Assembly (NCBI GenBank): GCA_031255855.1
Contig: JAIRRS010000163.1
Coordinates: 25,055 to 89,054, forward strand
Direction of reading: 5' to 3'
From: Tannerellaceae bacterium
Lineage (GTDB): Bacteria > Bacteroidota > Bacteroidia > Bacteroidales > Tannerellaceae
Length of the DNA stretch: 64,000 nt
The notes beneath the pieces were generated by a model that saw only the letters and a program-made list of their open reading frames with translations, ran no database searches and was not told the origin of the DNA. Made by a program: the position numbers and the translations under genes. Positions 43,518-52,622 of this stretch are shown piece after piece. The stretch's first letter is position 1; the number at the start of each line of letters is the position of its first letter.

Positions 43518-46130
43518 ATGAAACGATTTGTTGCTTATATTGCTTTGACAGCAATTGTAGGAGCTTGTTTTGTGTCGTGTACAGAAACAGGAAGAGTAAT
43601 GCCGGCTAATGAAGTCTTGTTGTCGGAAGGTTGGCTGGTTCAATCTTCGGAAAAGGTAAGCCAGACAGGTGAAGAACTGTCTGTCGGTTCGGGCATTACC
43701 GGTGTTTGGTATGATGCTGCCGTACCTTCTACAATAATGGGCGTGTTGACGGCACACAACGAGTATAAAGACCTGTTGTTTGGCATGAACTATAAGGATA
43801 CCGGCCGTAGCCGGTTCGACGTGTCTTGGTGGTACGTTATCAGTTTCAACGCCCCGCCGAGAGTAGGAGGCGGGTATACCCAATTAATATTCGACGGGAT
43901 TTCCTATCGCGCGAACATTTGGTTGAATGGTAAGCAGATAGCATCTAAAGATGAAACGTATGGAACTTTCTGCCGTTTCTCATTTGATGTGACTGGTTAT
44001 CTACAAGAAGAAAATATACTTGCCGTAGAAGTGTTCCGGGCAAGGGAAGGGGAACCCAATAGCGGTTTTGTAGACTGGAACCCGCGCCCACTGGATGAGA
44101 ATATGGGAATCTTCCGCGAAGTAAGGCTTGTAACCACAGGTGGCGTGGAAATGAACCATACCTGGGTGAAGTCAGACATAAACAAGGAAACATTAGACGA
44201 AGCCTGGCTTACGATAGAAACTCAAGTTGCAAACCTGTCGGATAAAGAAGTAAAAGGAAACATAGAAGGAGAGATAGAGAATATTGCCTTTCAAATCCCC
44301 GTTATGTTGGAGCCGGGAGAAAGAAGAACCGTAAAAATTACCCCCAACGATGTAAAAGGCTTGCATATAAAGAATCCGCGCCTTTGGTGGTGCAACAATA
44401 TGGGAAGTCCGGAATTATACGACCTGAATCTCCGGTTTGTTACAGGAGACGGAGTCTCTGCCAAAGAAGATGTAACCTTTGGTATCCGTACGATTGAAAC
44501 CTATACGACCGGGCAAGGACACAAAGGCTTCATCCTGAACGGCAAGAAAGTATTGGTGAAAAGCGCCGGATGGACAGACGACATATTCTTGCGCGACACA
44601 CCCGAAGGCAACGAAGTACAAGTGCAATATGTAAAAGACATGAACCTGAACGCTATCCGTTTTGAAAACATCTGGGGAACCAGCCAAAACATCTACGACC
44701 TTTGCGACCGTTATGGGTTGATGGCGTTGGTAGGATGGAGTTGTCAGTGGGAATGGGAAGGTTACTTCGGCAGGCCGAACGGAGAGTTTGGTTGTATCCA
44801 ATCTGAACATGATATGGATTTATTGGTACGTTACTTCAATGACCAGGTGCGTTGGTTACGTAACCATCCCGCTATCATAGCATGGTACGGAGGGAGCGAT
44901 ATGTTGCTGAATCCCACCCTTGAAAAGAGATACATGGAATTGCTTCCCCAAATAGATAACCGTCCGTATGTTGGTTGTGCTTCAAACAGGACAAGTGCGA
45001 TAACAGGCCCAACCGGAATGAAGATGGAAGGCCCGTACGAATATGTAGGTCCCAATTATTGGTTTGAAGACAAATTCGGAGGAAATTACGGATTTAATAC
45101 AGAGACAGGCCCTGGCGCCCAAGTACCTGTTTACGAATCATTGTTGAAAATGATTCCGGAAGACAAACTATGGCCGGTAAATGAATACTGGGATTACCAT
45201 TGTACGACATCTACTACGGCACTGAACAATATGAAGCCGAACACGGAAGCCATCGAAGCTATGTACGGAAAAGCAGAAGGCTTGCACCAGTATCTGAATC
45301 ACTCATATTTGGCTAATTTGCAATCTACTAAAAGCATGTTTGAAGCATTCCGTGTAAATCCGGAGGAAGCGACTGGTATTGTGCAGTGGATGCTTAATTC
45401 GGCATGGCCTTCCATGTACTGGCAATTGTATGATTACTTTAAGATTCCGGTAGCCGCTTATTATGGAGTAAAAAAGGCGAATAAGCCGATACAGCTTATT
45501 TACAATTATAAAGATAATGGTGTATATGCCGTAAATGAAACTGGTTTGGCTGCTGAAGACGTAACAATTATTATCCGTGGTCTTGCTACTAATTCAAACG
45601 TATTGTTCGATGGCAAGAAAACATTGACGTTGGCGCCAAACAGCGTACAAAATATCTATACGGTGGATAATTCGGCAAAGAATACATTCCTGTCTTTGGT
45701 TGTACGCGACAGCAATGGGAATGAGTTGGCCGATAACTTCTATTGCCTGTCATCAAAAGAAGACAGATATGCCTGGGATAAGACGATGTGGGTAGGAACG
45801 CCTATACTTGAATATGGTGATTTCAAGGATTTGTCCAAACTGCCGGTTACCGACGTACAGGTAAAAGTGACTCCGTTGAAGGGAAAAGGTATTTCTGTTG
45901 AATTGGAAAATACTTCCGCAACAATAGCTTTGCTTACGCAGTTGGCTCTGACAGACGGTAATAAGGAAATCGCGTATCCGGTCTTCTGGTCAGACAATTA
46001 TGTAAGTATCTTACCCGGAGAAAAGAAAGTATTGGAGTGTACTTATACCGGCAACCACCTGAATACATCTCCTACTTCCCTTAAAATAACCGGCTGGAAC
46101 CTTAAAGAACAAAAGATAGCGCTTAAATAA
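43518..46130 (+). CDS. Glycoside hydrolase family 2 lipoprotein, exo-beta-D-glucosaminidase-like
   Basis: An 870-residue enzyme with a lipoprotein-type signal (Cys21 in FVSC). It has the GH2 order: N-terminal sugar-binding jelly roll (about 35-215; WWYVISF, FDGISYRANIWLNGKQIAS), immunoglobulin-like domain (about 215-330), TIM barrel (about 335-640) and C-terminal beta domains. In most GH2 enzymes the acid/base is Glu in an N-E pair; here the equivalent is Ser460-Asp461 in WYGGSDMLL, with nucleophile Glu529 in FNTETGPGAQ. A Ser-Asp pair is the mark of the exo-beta-D-glucosaminidase subfamily (known from CsxA), so chitosan-type amino sugars are a candidate substrate. It is 29 bp after the ROK kinase. 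Confidence 0.85.
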   Translation: MKRFVAYIALTAIVGACFVSCTETGRVMPANEVLLSEGWLVQSSEKVSQTGEELSVGSGITGVWYDAAVPSTIMGVLTAHNEYKDLLFGMNYKDTGRSRFDVSWWYVISFNAPPRVGGGYTQLIFDGISYRANIWLNGKQIASKDETYGTFCRFSFDVTGYLQEENILAVEVFRAREGEPNSGFVDWNPRPLDENMGIFREVRLVTTGGVEMNHTWVKSDINKETLDEAWLTIETQVANLSDKEVKGNIEGEIENIAFQIPVMLEPGERRTVKITPNDVKGLHIKNPRLWWCNNMGSPELYDLNLRFVTGDGVSAKEDVTFGIRTIETYTTGQGHKGFILNGKKVLVKSAGWTDDIFLRDTPEGNEVQVQYVKDMNLNAIRFENIWGTSQNIYDLCDRYGLMALVGWSCQWEWEGYFGRPNGEFGCIQSEHDMDLLVRYFNDQVRWLRNHPAIIAWYGGSDMLLNPTLEKRYMELLPQIDNRPYVGCASNRTSAITGPTGMKMEGPYEYVGPNYWFEDKFGGNYGFNTETGPGAQVPVYESLLKMIPEDKLWPVNEYWDYHCTTSTTALNNMKPNTEAIEAMYGKAEGLHQYLNHSYLANLQSTKSMFEAFRVNPEEATGIVQWMLNSAWPSMYWQLYDYFKIPVAAYYGVKKANKPIQLIYNYKDNGVYAVNETGLAAEDVTIIIRGLATNSNVLFDGKKTLTLAPNSVQNIYTVDNSAKNTFLSLVVRDSNGNELADNFYCLSSKEDRYAWDKTMWVGTPILEYGDFKDLSKLPVTDVQVKVTPLKGKGISVELENTSATIALLTQLALTDGNKEIAYPVFWSDNYVSILPGEKKVLECTYTGNHLNTSPTSLKITGWNLKEQKIALK

Positions 46131-46168
46131 TTGTCAATTGTCAACCCACCCGAATTATGGTTCGTGTG

Positions 46169-46207
46169 AAAGGTGGTAAGTGGTAGAGCCTACCACTTAC
46201 CACCTTT
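46169..46207. terminator. Perfect 18-bp hairpin between convergent genes
   Basis: Arms 46169-46186 (AAAGGTGGTAAGTGGTAG) and 46190-46207 are perfectly complementary around a 3-base loop. Placed between the convergent GH2 and HEAT-DUF1080 genes, it probably terminates in both directions; a T-rich stretch follows on the plus strand. Its strong repetitive make-up (GGTGGTAAGTGGTAG) suggests a dispersed intergenic repeat serving as terminator. Confidence 0.75.
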
Positions 46208-46216
46208 CTCTTCTTT

Positions 46217-49200
46217 TTACTTTAATTCTTTGATACGGATGTTGCGGAACTTAACTTCCGAGCCATGTCCAAGGAAGGCAATGTGTCCTTTCTTGTTCAA
46301 TAACCCGGGATGGTTTTGTCTGTCAACAGTGCCATTCTTTGAAGCTTCACGGATATTTCCGTCGAGGATAACTTCACCATTCAAGGTAATCTTGATATGG
46401 TCTCCATCAGCAATTACTTCTTGATAGTTCCATTCGCCAAGTGGTTTCAGGAAACCGCGTTTGGCAGGGATAACACCGTATACCGAACCGTGATATTGGT
46501 ATTCTTTCAGGTCTTTGTAAACAGGATGTTCGTTATCCAATAATTGTAGTTCCATGCCTACATAAGCAGCGTCGCCTTCCATCGGAGTGCGGATACCCAA
46601 TCCATTATTTGCGGCAGGAGTGAGCATAAATTCAAAACGGAATACAAAGTTATCATACTCCTTTTTCGTATATAAGTTACCACCTGAACCTTTACTTGGA
46701 ATCAGGGTAATTGTACCGTCCTGTAAGGCATAATCTACCGTATTTCCGGTCCACTCGAACATATTTGTCCCGTCGAATAATATTTTGTAACCTTCTTTTT
46801 CTTCTTCGGCAGAAAGTTTAAACGGTTCGGGGCGTTCCAGTTCTTTTACATAGATATTGCGGTAATAGACTTTACTTCCATGGGCTTGCAACTCAATTTG
46901 TTCTACAGGGAAGATAGGTTGGCGTCTGTCCCAGAAGTTTTCGAGGATAACATTGTCAGTAACCAGTTCACCATTCAGATATACGGTAACACGGTCGCCA
47001 ATCATCTTGATGTACATGGTATTCCATTCACCTAATTTGTTATCGGCAACTTTTAATGGTTTACTTTCATGTACCCGATTATTATATAATCCGCCTGAAC
47101 CCACTTGGGCGCCTACCTTTACGCGTGATGTATCCCACATTTGAACCTGTGGCGTACCGCGAAGATATATACCGGCATCCGGTTCGCGTCCGTTCTGGTC
47201 AAGTTTCCAATCCACGTACATTTCGAAATCACCATATTGTTTAACGGTACATATATTGTCGAATCCTGTGCCGTCGAATACCAGAAGGCCGTTTTCAACT
47301 TTCCAATCTTTCCGCATTTGCTCGTCGGCTTTCACTTGAGCCTTTTCCAACTGATCAGGTTTCATCTTCGCACGGGCAATCGGGTTTTCAACCAACCCTT
47401 TCCATCCAGTCAGGTCTCGACCATTGAATAAGGATACAAAACCTTCTTCGGCAGGCATTTCGTCGAGATGTTTCTTGATAGCTTCGCGCTGGTATCCGGC
47501 ATCCGGATTATCCAATATGTTGGAAACCTTTTGAAGCAGTTCCCTTACGTTCGTTCCTGTATATTCAGGATGCGCCAAGGCGATGTTCATTACAGCATTG
47601 GCTGCATTTTGCTGTATAATTTTGTCATTCAGGAATTCACCTGCGTATAACATGCCAAGGAATGTTCTGGTACGCCCCAGTTGGCGCAGGATGGCATTTT
47701 TTTGCTCGCTGGTTTTAGCTATTTCCATAGCATTGCGTAGACCTAACATCCGGTTTTCACTGGTTAAGGAGGAACTGGAAACCAATCGTACATACCCTGC
47801 AAACGCTTTGTCGAAATAAGAAGAAACCGACGGGTCTTTACAAATGGTATATAATTCGCTTGCCACTTCAATACCATTCCAATTCAACAGAGCCTCGAAA
47901 GCTGCATCTTTAGCAGTTCCATGTCCTTGTTTGAATCCATTTACAATAGTAGTTAAAGCCTCATCATCACCGCTGACAGCCAATACGGCATAATACAAAT
48001 GTTTTTTGCTTTCACCAGCTTGTAACATACGCCGCGAGACGGTAGAAACCTGCCAGGCATTCGATTGCAAAGCTATAGAAGCAATAACAGCTTTTTGCAA
48101 CGGAGCAACTCTCTGCATTTCGGCCGTTTCCAGCATGCCGCACAATAGTGTGAAGTCTTTTTCGGTTACTACATCTTTTAAAGCATCGTAAGCGGCGGTT
48201 TTCACAGCCGTACAGCCGTGTTTGGCAAGTTCAAGCACCGTATTAATGTTGGCCGACGATTTGCGTAATGCCAGCAGTTCAACCGCTGCAATTTTGCCTG
48301 CATCCGGGACTTGCGGAATAATTTTCGCTACAGCCGGTGAGATATCACCTTTGAAAGAAGTAAGAACCGCTTTTCCCAAGTCGACAGTTTGCTTGTCGCT
48401 ATTGGCCAATAATCCAGCCAAAGATGGGACAACGGAAGCATCACCTATCTTAACCAATGCCCATGCCGCAGCTTCTTTTACAGCGAAGTTGTCATCCTTT
48501 AACTGGTCTAATAAGACTTGTTTTGCGGGAAGGTCGAAACGGATATCCAAATTCTTTAGGATAGGATTTTTTTCCGGACACTTGGCTTCGCGACCAACCC
48601 AATTAAGGATATCTACCTTCACGTCGGGTTTTGCTTTCATCATTGTCTTGAGCAATTCTACATAAATTTCTTTATTGGCAAAAGAAGACGTATAGTCCAA
48701 TGCTGCATTCCTGTATTCTTTGCAAGGGTCTTTCAGGGCGTTTTGAACCAACTTAAGACCATTTTCTTTCTGGATAGAAAGCAATATCTGTAAGGCCGCC
48801 TGACGTGTATGTGTTTTATTCACTTTGGTCGCTTTCTTTAATAAATCGTTAGCAGCTTTTTCGGCTTCTTTCGTTTCACCAAGCTGTACCATCCGTTTCA
48901 AAAGAACAATATATGCTTCATTCGCACCGGTTTTTTCCATTGCGAAACCGGCTTTCTCAGCAGCGGTAGCCAGTTCTTTTTGCGAAGCTTTACTCCCGAT
49001 ACGGCTTAACGTATAAAGCACATCTTTTTGGAAGCTTTCGTCGTCCGTACCAATCATCCCTTTGATCAAGTCTTCCGGCACATTCAGTTGTGCTTCACCG
49101 ATGGCGAGGATAGCATCCCGTTGTGTTTTAAGTGTACCCATCCTGCGAAGTAAAGAAGTCTGTAATGCTAGGGTGGCCTTTTCGGTAGCAATTGTTGCCA

Positions 49201-49660
49201 GGGCACGTGAAGCAGGACCGCTTAAATCTTCTGTATTAAGGTAACGTCCTAAAGCATCCACGCTTTCGTCCTGGCCCACTGTTTGTAATTGGCGGATGAA
49301 GAACGCTTTTATTTCGCGTTCTTCTGCCATATCCAATGCTTTGATATAAGCATTGGCCGTAGCAAGACGGGCATTGTCTTTTCCGTTTTCCATTACAAAA
49401 TAGGAAAGCGAATTTAACGCATACTCTATCGCGGCGTTACTACCTTTTCCGGGAGCGTTTATCATTTTAGCCAATGCCTGAATGCCTTCTTCTCCGGTAG
49501 AGGCCAGGTCGCCCATTTGTTTATTGTAGTCAACCATATTACTTGTTGGCATTTGAGCCAGTACATCTGCTACAATAGTTTGGACTGTGCGTGACGATTG
49601 TGCCAGTAACACACTCACACACAGGAATAAAATCGAAAAGGATAAATATATTTTCTTCAT
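46217..49660 (-). CDS. Large exported HEAT-repeat protein with two C-terminal DUF1080 (3-keto-disaccharide hydrolase) domains
   Basis: A 1147-residue protein with a signal peptide (MKKIYLSFSILFLCVSVLLA). Residues about 25-730 are alpha-helical HEAT-like repeats (AAAWALVKIGDASVVPSLAG; ALATIATEKATLAL and many similar). Two copies of the DUF1080/laminin-G-like domain follow: about 737-930 (FVSLFNGRDLTGWKGLVENP) and about 953-1145 (YKILFDGTNMFEWTGN), both with the family's L-F-[ND]-G-x-[ND]-x-x-x-W opening. DUF1080 proteins include enzymes that split 3-keto-glycosides. The gene lies 18 bp after a Tat-exported Gfo/Idh/MocA oxidoreductase, the type of enzyme that makes 3-keto sugars. Substrate and whether both domains are active are unknown. 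Confidence 0.85.
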   Translation of the reverse strand: MKKIYLSFSILFLCVSVLLAQSSRTVQTIVADVLAQMPTSNMVDYNKQMGDLASTGEEGIQALAKMINAPGKGSNAAIEYALNSLSYFVMENGKDNARLATANAYIKALDMAEEREIKAFFIRQLQTVGQDESVDALGRYLNTEDLSGPASRALATIATEKATLALQTSLLRRMGTLKTQRDAILAIGEAQLNVPEDLIKGMIGTDDESFQKDVLYTLSRIGSKASQKELATAAEKAGFAMEKTGANEAYIVLLKRMVQLGETKEAEKAANDLLKKATKVNKTHTRQAALQILLSIQKENGLKLVQNALKDPCKEYRNAALDYTSSFANKEIYVELLKTMMKAKPDVKVDILNWVGREAKCPEKNPILKNLDIRFDLPAKQVLLDQLKDDNFAVKEAAAWALVKIGDASVVPSLAGLLANSDKQTVDLGKAVLTSFKGDISPAVAKIIPQVPDAGKIAAVELLALRKSSANINTVLELAKHGCTAVKTAAYDALKDVVTEKDFTLLCGMLETAEMQRVAPLQKAVIASIALQSNAWQVSTVSRRMLQAGESKKHLYYAVLAVSGDDEALTTIVNGFKQGHGTAKDAAFEALLNWNGIEVASELYTICKDPSVSSYFDKAFAGYVRLVSSSSLTSENRMLGLRNAMEIAKTSEQKNAILRQLGRTRTFLGMLYAGEFLNDKIIQQNAANAVMNIALAHPEYTGTNVRELLQKVSNILDNPDAGYQREAIKKHLDEMPAEEGFVSLFNGRDLTGWKGLVENPIARAKMKPDQLEKAQVKADEQMRKDWKVENGLLVFDGTGFDNICTVKQYGDFEMYVDWKLDQNGREPDAGIYLRGTPQVQMWDTSRVKVGAQVGSGGLYNNRVHESKPLKVADNKLGEWNTMYIKMIGDRVTVYLNGELVTDNVILENFWDRRQPIFPVEQIELQAHGSKVYYRNIYVKELERPEPFKLSAEEEKEGYKILFDGTNMFEWTGNTVDYALQDGTITLIPSKGSGGNLYTKKEYDNFVFRFEFMLTPAANNGLGIRTPMEGDAAYVGMELQLLDNEHPVYKDLKEYQYHGSVYGVIPAKRGFLKPLGEWNYQEVIADGDHIKITLNGEVILDGNIREASKNGTVDRQNHPGLLNKKGHIAFLGHGSEVKFRNIRIKELK

Positions 49661-49678
49661 GACATTATCGAATTTAAA

Positions 49679-50935
49679 TTAAATATTCCACGGTGAACGC
49701 ATGGGCTGGTCGATTAATCGGTTGGCCGCTTCGTCATTAATAAACTCTAATTTTACCGGGTCGAAATGAAGTGTCCGGTTCAGACGTAAGGCTATCGCAC
49801 CCATGTTGACAACTGTGGCCGACCGAAAACCATATCTCTCATTCAAGGCAAATGGTTGGCGTGTTTTTACACATTCGATAAAGTCGGTAACCTGGGGTTC
49901 CGGTTCCGGGAAGTCAGCCAGTTTCTTTTCCCAGTTAGGAATATCACAAACAAAGTTTTTGTAAACATTTCCGTTAGGACCTGATATATAAGGCGTATTC
50001 GAGTCGCCATAATCACCCCCCCAAAGTACAATCTGGCAGCCGTCATCATACGTATAAGTGATTGACTGCCATGTTCCTACAGCATCTGGATGCTGTTGCG
50101 GGGCATCTACTTCCACTTTGATTGGACTGGTGTGATCTTTATCCAGGAAGTACTGTACAGGGTCGATATAATGTTGTCCCATATCACCCAGGCCGCCACC
50201 GTCGTAGTCCCAGTAACCACGGAATGTTTGGTGGACACGGTGCTCGTTATAAGGTTTGTAAGGAGCCGGGCCTAACCAGAGGTCATAATCCAGTTCAGCT
50301 GGTATGCGTTGAGGTTCAAGATAATCTTTTCCTACCCAGTAGAATTTCCAGTCGAAACCGGTATGCTTGCTGATTGTAACCTTTAATGGCCAGCCTAGCA
50401 AACCACTTTGAACTAATTTTTTTAAAGGTTTAACCGGTGTACCCAATCCGTAGAACTGATCTTCAAAGCGGAACCACGTATTCAGGCGGAACATCCGTCC
50501 GTACTGCTTAACAGCTTCCATTACACGCTTTCCTTCACCAATAGTACGTGTCATAGGCTTTTCGCACCAAATATCTTTTCCTGCTTTGGCTGCTTCAACC
50601 GACATAATCCCATGCCAATGGGGTGGGGTGGCAATATGCACAATATCAACATTCGGGTCTAAAATCAAATCCCGGAAGTCGTGATAAGCGGCGATGTTTT
50701 CTTGTACCAGTTTTTTCCCCAGTTCAAGATGATTTTTGTCTACATCGCATACGGCAACCAATCGGGTACCTGCGTAGTTCACATGGCCACGTCCCATACC
50801 TCCCGTACCGATTATGCCTTTAGTCAATTGGTCACTTGGGGCAAGGAAACCATTCCCCAGGACATGTCGCGGCACAATAGTTAAAGCCGCCATTCCTCCG
50901 AGGGTTTTCAAAAACCTTCTTCTGCTAGTTTTCAT
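49679..50935 (-). CDS. Tat-exported Gfo/Idh/MocA family oxidoreductase
   Basis: A 418-residue NAD(P)-dependent sugar oxidoreductase-type protein. The N terminus is a twin-arginine signal (MKTSRRRFLKTLGGMAALTI), so it is folded with its cofactor in the cytosol and exported to the periplasm. A Rossmann motif GIIGTGGMGRGHV follows, then VDIVHIATPPHWH and the family motif EKPMTRTIGEG (catalytic lysine region). The C-terminal alpha/beta domain has DYDGGGLGDMGQHYIDPVQY. Exported members with tightly bound cofactor oxidise or reduce sugar hydroxyls, often at C3 of glycosides. Operon partner of the HEAT-DUF1080 protein (18 bp) and downstream of a SusCD pair. Confidence 0.93.
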   Translation of the reverse strand: MKTSRRRFLKTLGGMAALTIVPRHVLGNGFLAPSDQLTKGIIGTGGMGRGHVNYAGTRLVAVCDVDKNHLELGKKLVQENIAAYHDFRDLILDPNVDIVHIATPPHWHGIMSVEAAKAGKDIWCEKPMTRTIGEGKRVMEAVKQYGRMFRLNTWFRFEDQFYGLGTPVKPLKKLVQSGLLGWPLKVTISKHTGFDWKFYWVGKDYLEPQRIPAELDYDLWLGPAPYKPYNEHRVHQTFRGYWDYDGGGLGDMGQHYIDPVQYFLDKDHTSPIKVEVDAPQQHPDAVGTWQSITYTYDDGCQIVLWGGDYGDSNTPYISGPNGNVYKNFVCDIPNWEKKLADFPEPEPQVTDFIECVKTRQPFALNERYGFRSATVVNMGAIALRLNRTLHFDPVKLEFINDEAANRLIDQPMRSPWNI

Positions 50936-51026
50936 AATGTTATTTTAAACTTAATAATGATTTTTTTAATAGAATTGTAAAAGTATTAAATATCTTTCAA
51001 AAAAGTAAGTCCTTTGATAAAATTAA

Positions 51027-51055
51027 GAAGGAGCTGTTAGTAATTCAGCCCCTTC
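51027..51055 (-). terminator. Hairpin between susD and oxidoreductase genes
   Basis: Arms GAAGGAGCTG (51027-51036) and CAGCCCCTTC (51046-51055) pair with one mismatch, followed on the minus strand by a T-rich TTAATTTTAT. It lies 8 bp after the SusD stop and about 90 bp before the oxidoreductase start. It may partly terminate the strongly expressed susCD mRNA while letting some reading into the downstream enzymes. Confidence 0.6.
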
Positions 51056-51062
51056 AATATAA

Positions 51063-52598
51063 TTAGTAACCCGGATTTTGTTTCAAATTCGGATTAAGTG
51101 ATATCTCATTATCCGGTATCGGTAATAAATTATCCTTTTCCAAATTATATCCGTTCGGGAATTTTGTTTGTATCAATTCTCCTAATCCGCCGATCACATC
51201 GCATGGATAAAATTCCGGTCCGGTATTCCAGCGTTTAATGTCATCCCAGAACTGACCTTCGAAAGCCAGCTCTATACGCCGTTCGTGACGCAACTTTTTG
51301 CGGGCATCAACCTGACTTAAACCTTTAGGTACTAATGGCATTTTCACGTCTTCACGTTCCGCACGAATGCGATTGATGATATCAATAGCTCCGTCGATAT
51401 TATTATTTGTTTCAATCATAGCTTCCGCTCGGCAAAGTAAGACATCGCCATAACGAAGAATCATGAAATCCAAAGGAGACTGATTGCCTACAACCTGCAT
51501 TGTCTCTATTGTATACTTGCGAATAGCAAACCCAACTTTCTGTCCTGTATGATTTCTGATTTCATCCGGATAAAGCTGACCTTGAAAATAAGCTCCGGGA
51601 CGAAGAATCGTAAGATCGAGCCTTGGATCACGGTTGCTGTATGGGTTATTAAGATCAACAGGTGATCCGTCCAATGTTTCATACTGGTCAACCAGTAATT
51701 GAGTTGGAGCGACAGAGTTCGATCCGTCAATACCATATTTCAGGTTTTGAGGTTGCCAGTAACGATCGAAAACACTTCCCTGACTGAACGCCCCATTCAT
51801 AAAACATAAAGAAAAAAGAGTTTCGTCATTTCCTTCGTTTTCATATTGGAATAGCCCATAATACGACGGATACAATTTATATTTGCTCAAAGCATCTATC
51901 TTATCACAATATTCAAGAACTTTATCCCACTGCGAAGTAAACAAATAAGCTTTCATTTTCATGCCGAGAGCAGAACCCAGTGTTGCGTGTCCGGTTGTAG
52001 ATGCATCTTTGGGTAAACGTTTTATCGCCTCATCAAAATCAGCATGTACTTGTACCCATGTTTCTTCTTTGCTGGCACGCGAAACATTACGTCCCTCTTC
52101 CGATGTTATGGTCTTCGTTATGAGAGGCACACCTCCATACGAACGTACCAGAAGATCATAAAACAGTCCTCTTAGGAAATATACCTCACCAATCATTATT
52201 TCTTTCTGGGCTTGATCCATATCCGGAATCAAATCAATATTTTCGAGGAAATAATTTGATCTGTAAATTCCATTATAACAAAACTTCCATCGTTCGGAAA
52301 CAATAGCACCTGATCCGGAGAAAATCGAACCGTCACCTACTTGCATTTGCTGGCCTTCCCAATGAGCCCATTGATAAGCATTAGGAGTACATGCGTCATA
52401 TCCTCCTCCATAACCATATACATAATTATTCCTTAGTATGTTGTAAACTCCATTTAACGCTAATGTCGCATCTTCGGGTGTTGTCCAAAATGTTTCACTT
52501 GTAATTCTATCATCAGGAAGTATCTTGTCGAGATAATTTTCGCAGGAAGTGAAAAATAACAGTACTATAAACGGAAATATAATCTTTTTCATATTCAT
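51063..52598 (-). CDS. SusD/RagB family surface lipoprotein
   Basis: A 511-residue classical SusD/RagB protein (not the SusD-like_2 type seen at the left end). Lipobox FTSC gives lipidated Cys19, followed by ENYLDKILPDDRITSETFWT, a typical SusD opening. TPR-like helices and the C-terminal RagB region (LRHERRIELAFEGQFWDDIK, then RWNTG; LLPIPDNEISLNPNLKQNPG) are all present. It binds the ligand for the SusC barrel encoded 24 bp upstream. The start may be 52598 or the second ATG at 52592. Confidence 0.95.
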   Translation of the reverse strand: MNMKKIIFPFIVLLFFTSCENYLDKILPDDRITSETFWTTPEDATLALNGVYNILRNNYVYGYGGGYDACTPNAYQWAHWEGQQMQVGDGSIFSGSGAIVSERWKFCYNGIYRSNYFLENIDLIPDMDQAQKEIMIGEVYFLRGLFYDLLVRSYGGVPLITKTITSEEGRNVSRASKEETWVQVHADFDEAIKRLPKDASTTGHATLGSALGMKMKAYLFTSQWDKVLEYCDKIDALSKYKLYPSYYGLFQYENEGNDETLFSLCFMNGAFSQGSVFDRYWQPQNLKYGIDGSNSVAPTQLLVDQYETLDGSPVDLNNPYSNRDPRLDLTILRPGAYFQGQLYPDEIRNHTGQKVGFAIRKYTIETMQVVGNQSPLDFMILRYGDVLLCRAEAMIETNNNIDGAIDIINRIRAEREDVKMPLVPKGLSQVDARKKLRHERRIELAFEGQFWDDIKRWNTGPEFYPCDVIGGLGELIQTKFPNGYNLEKDNLLPIPDNEISLNPNLKQNPGY

Positions 52599-52622
52599 AA
52601 TTTCTTACTAATTAAACATTTC

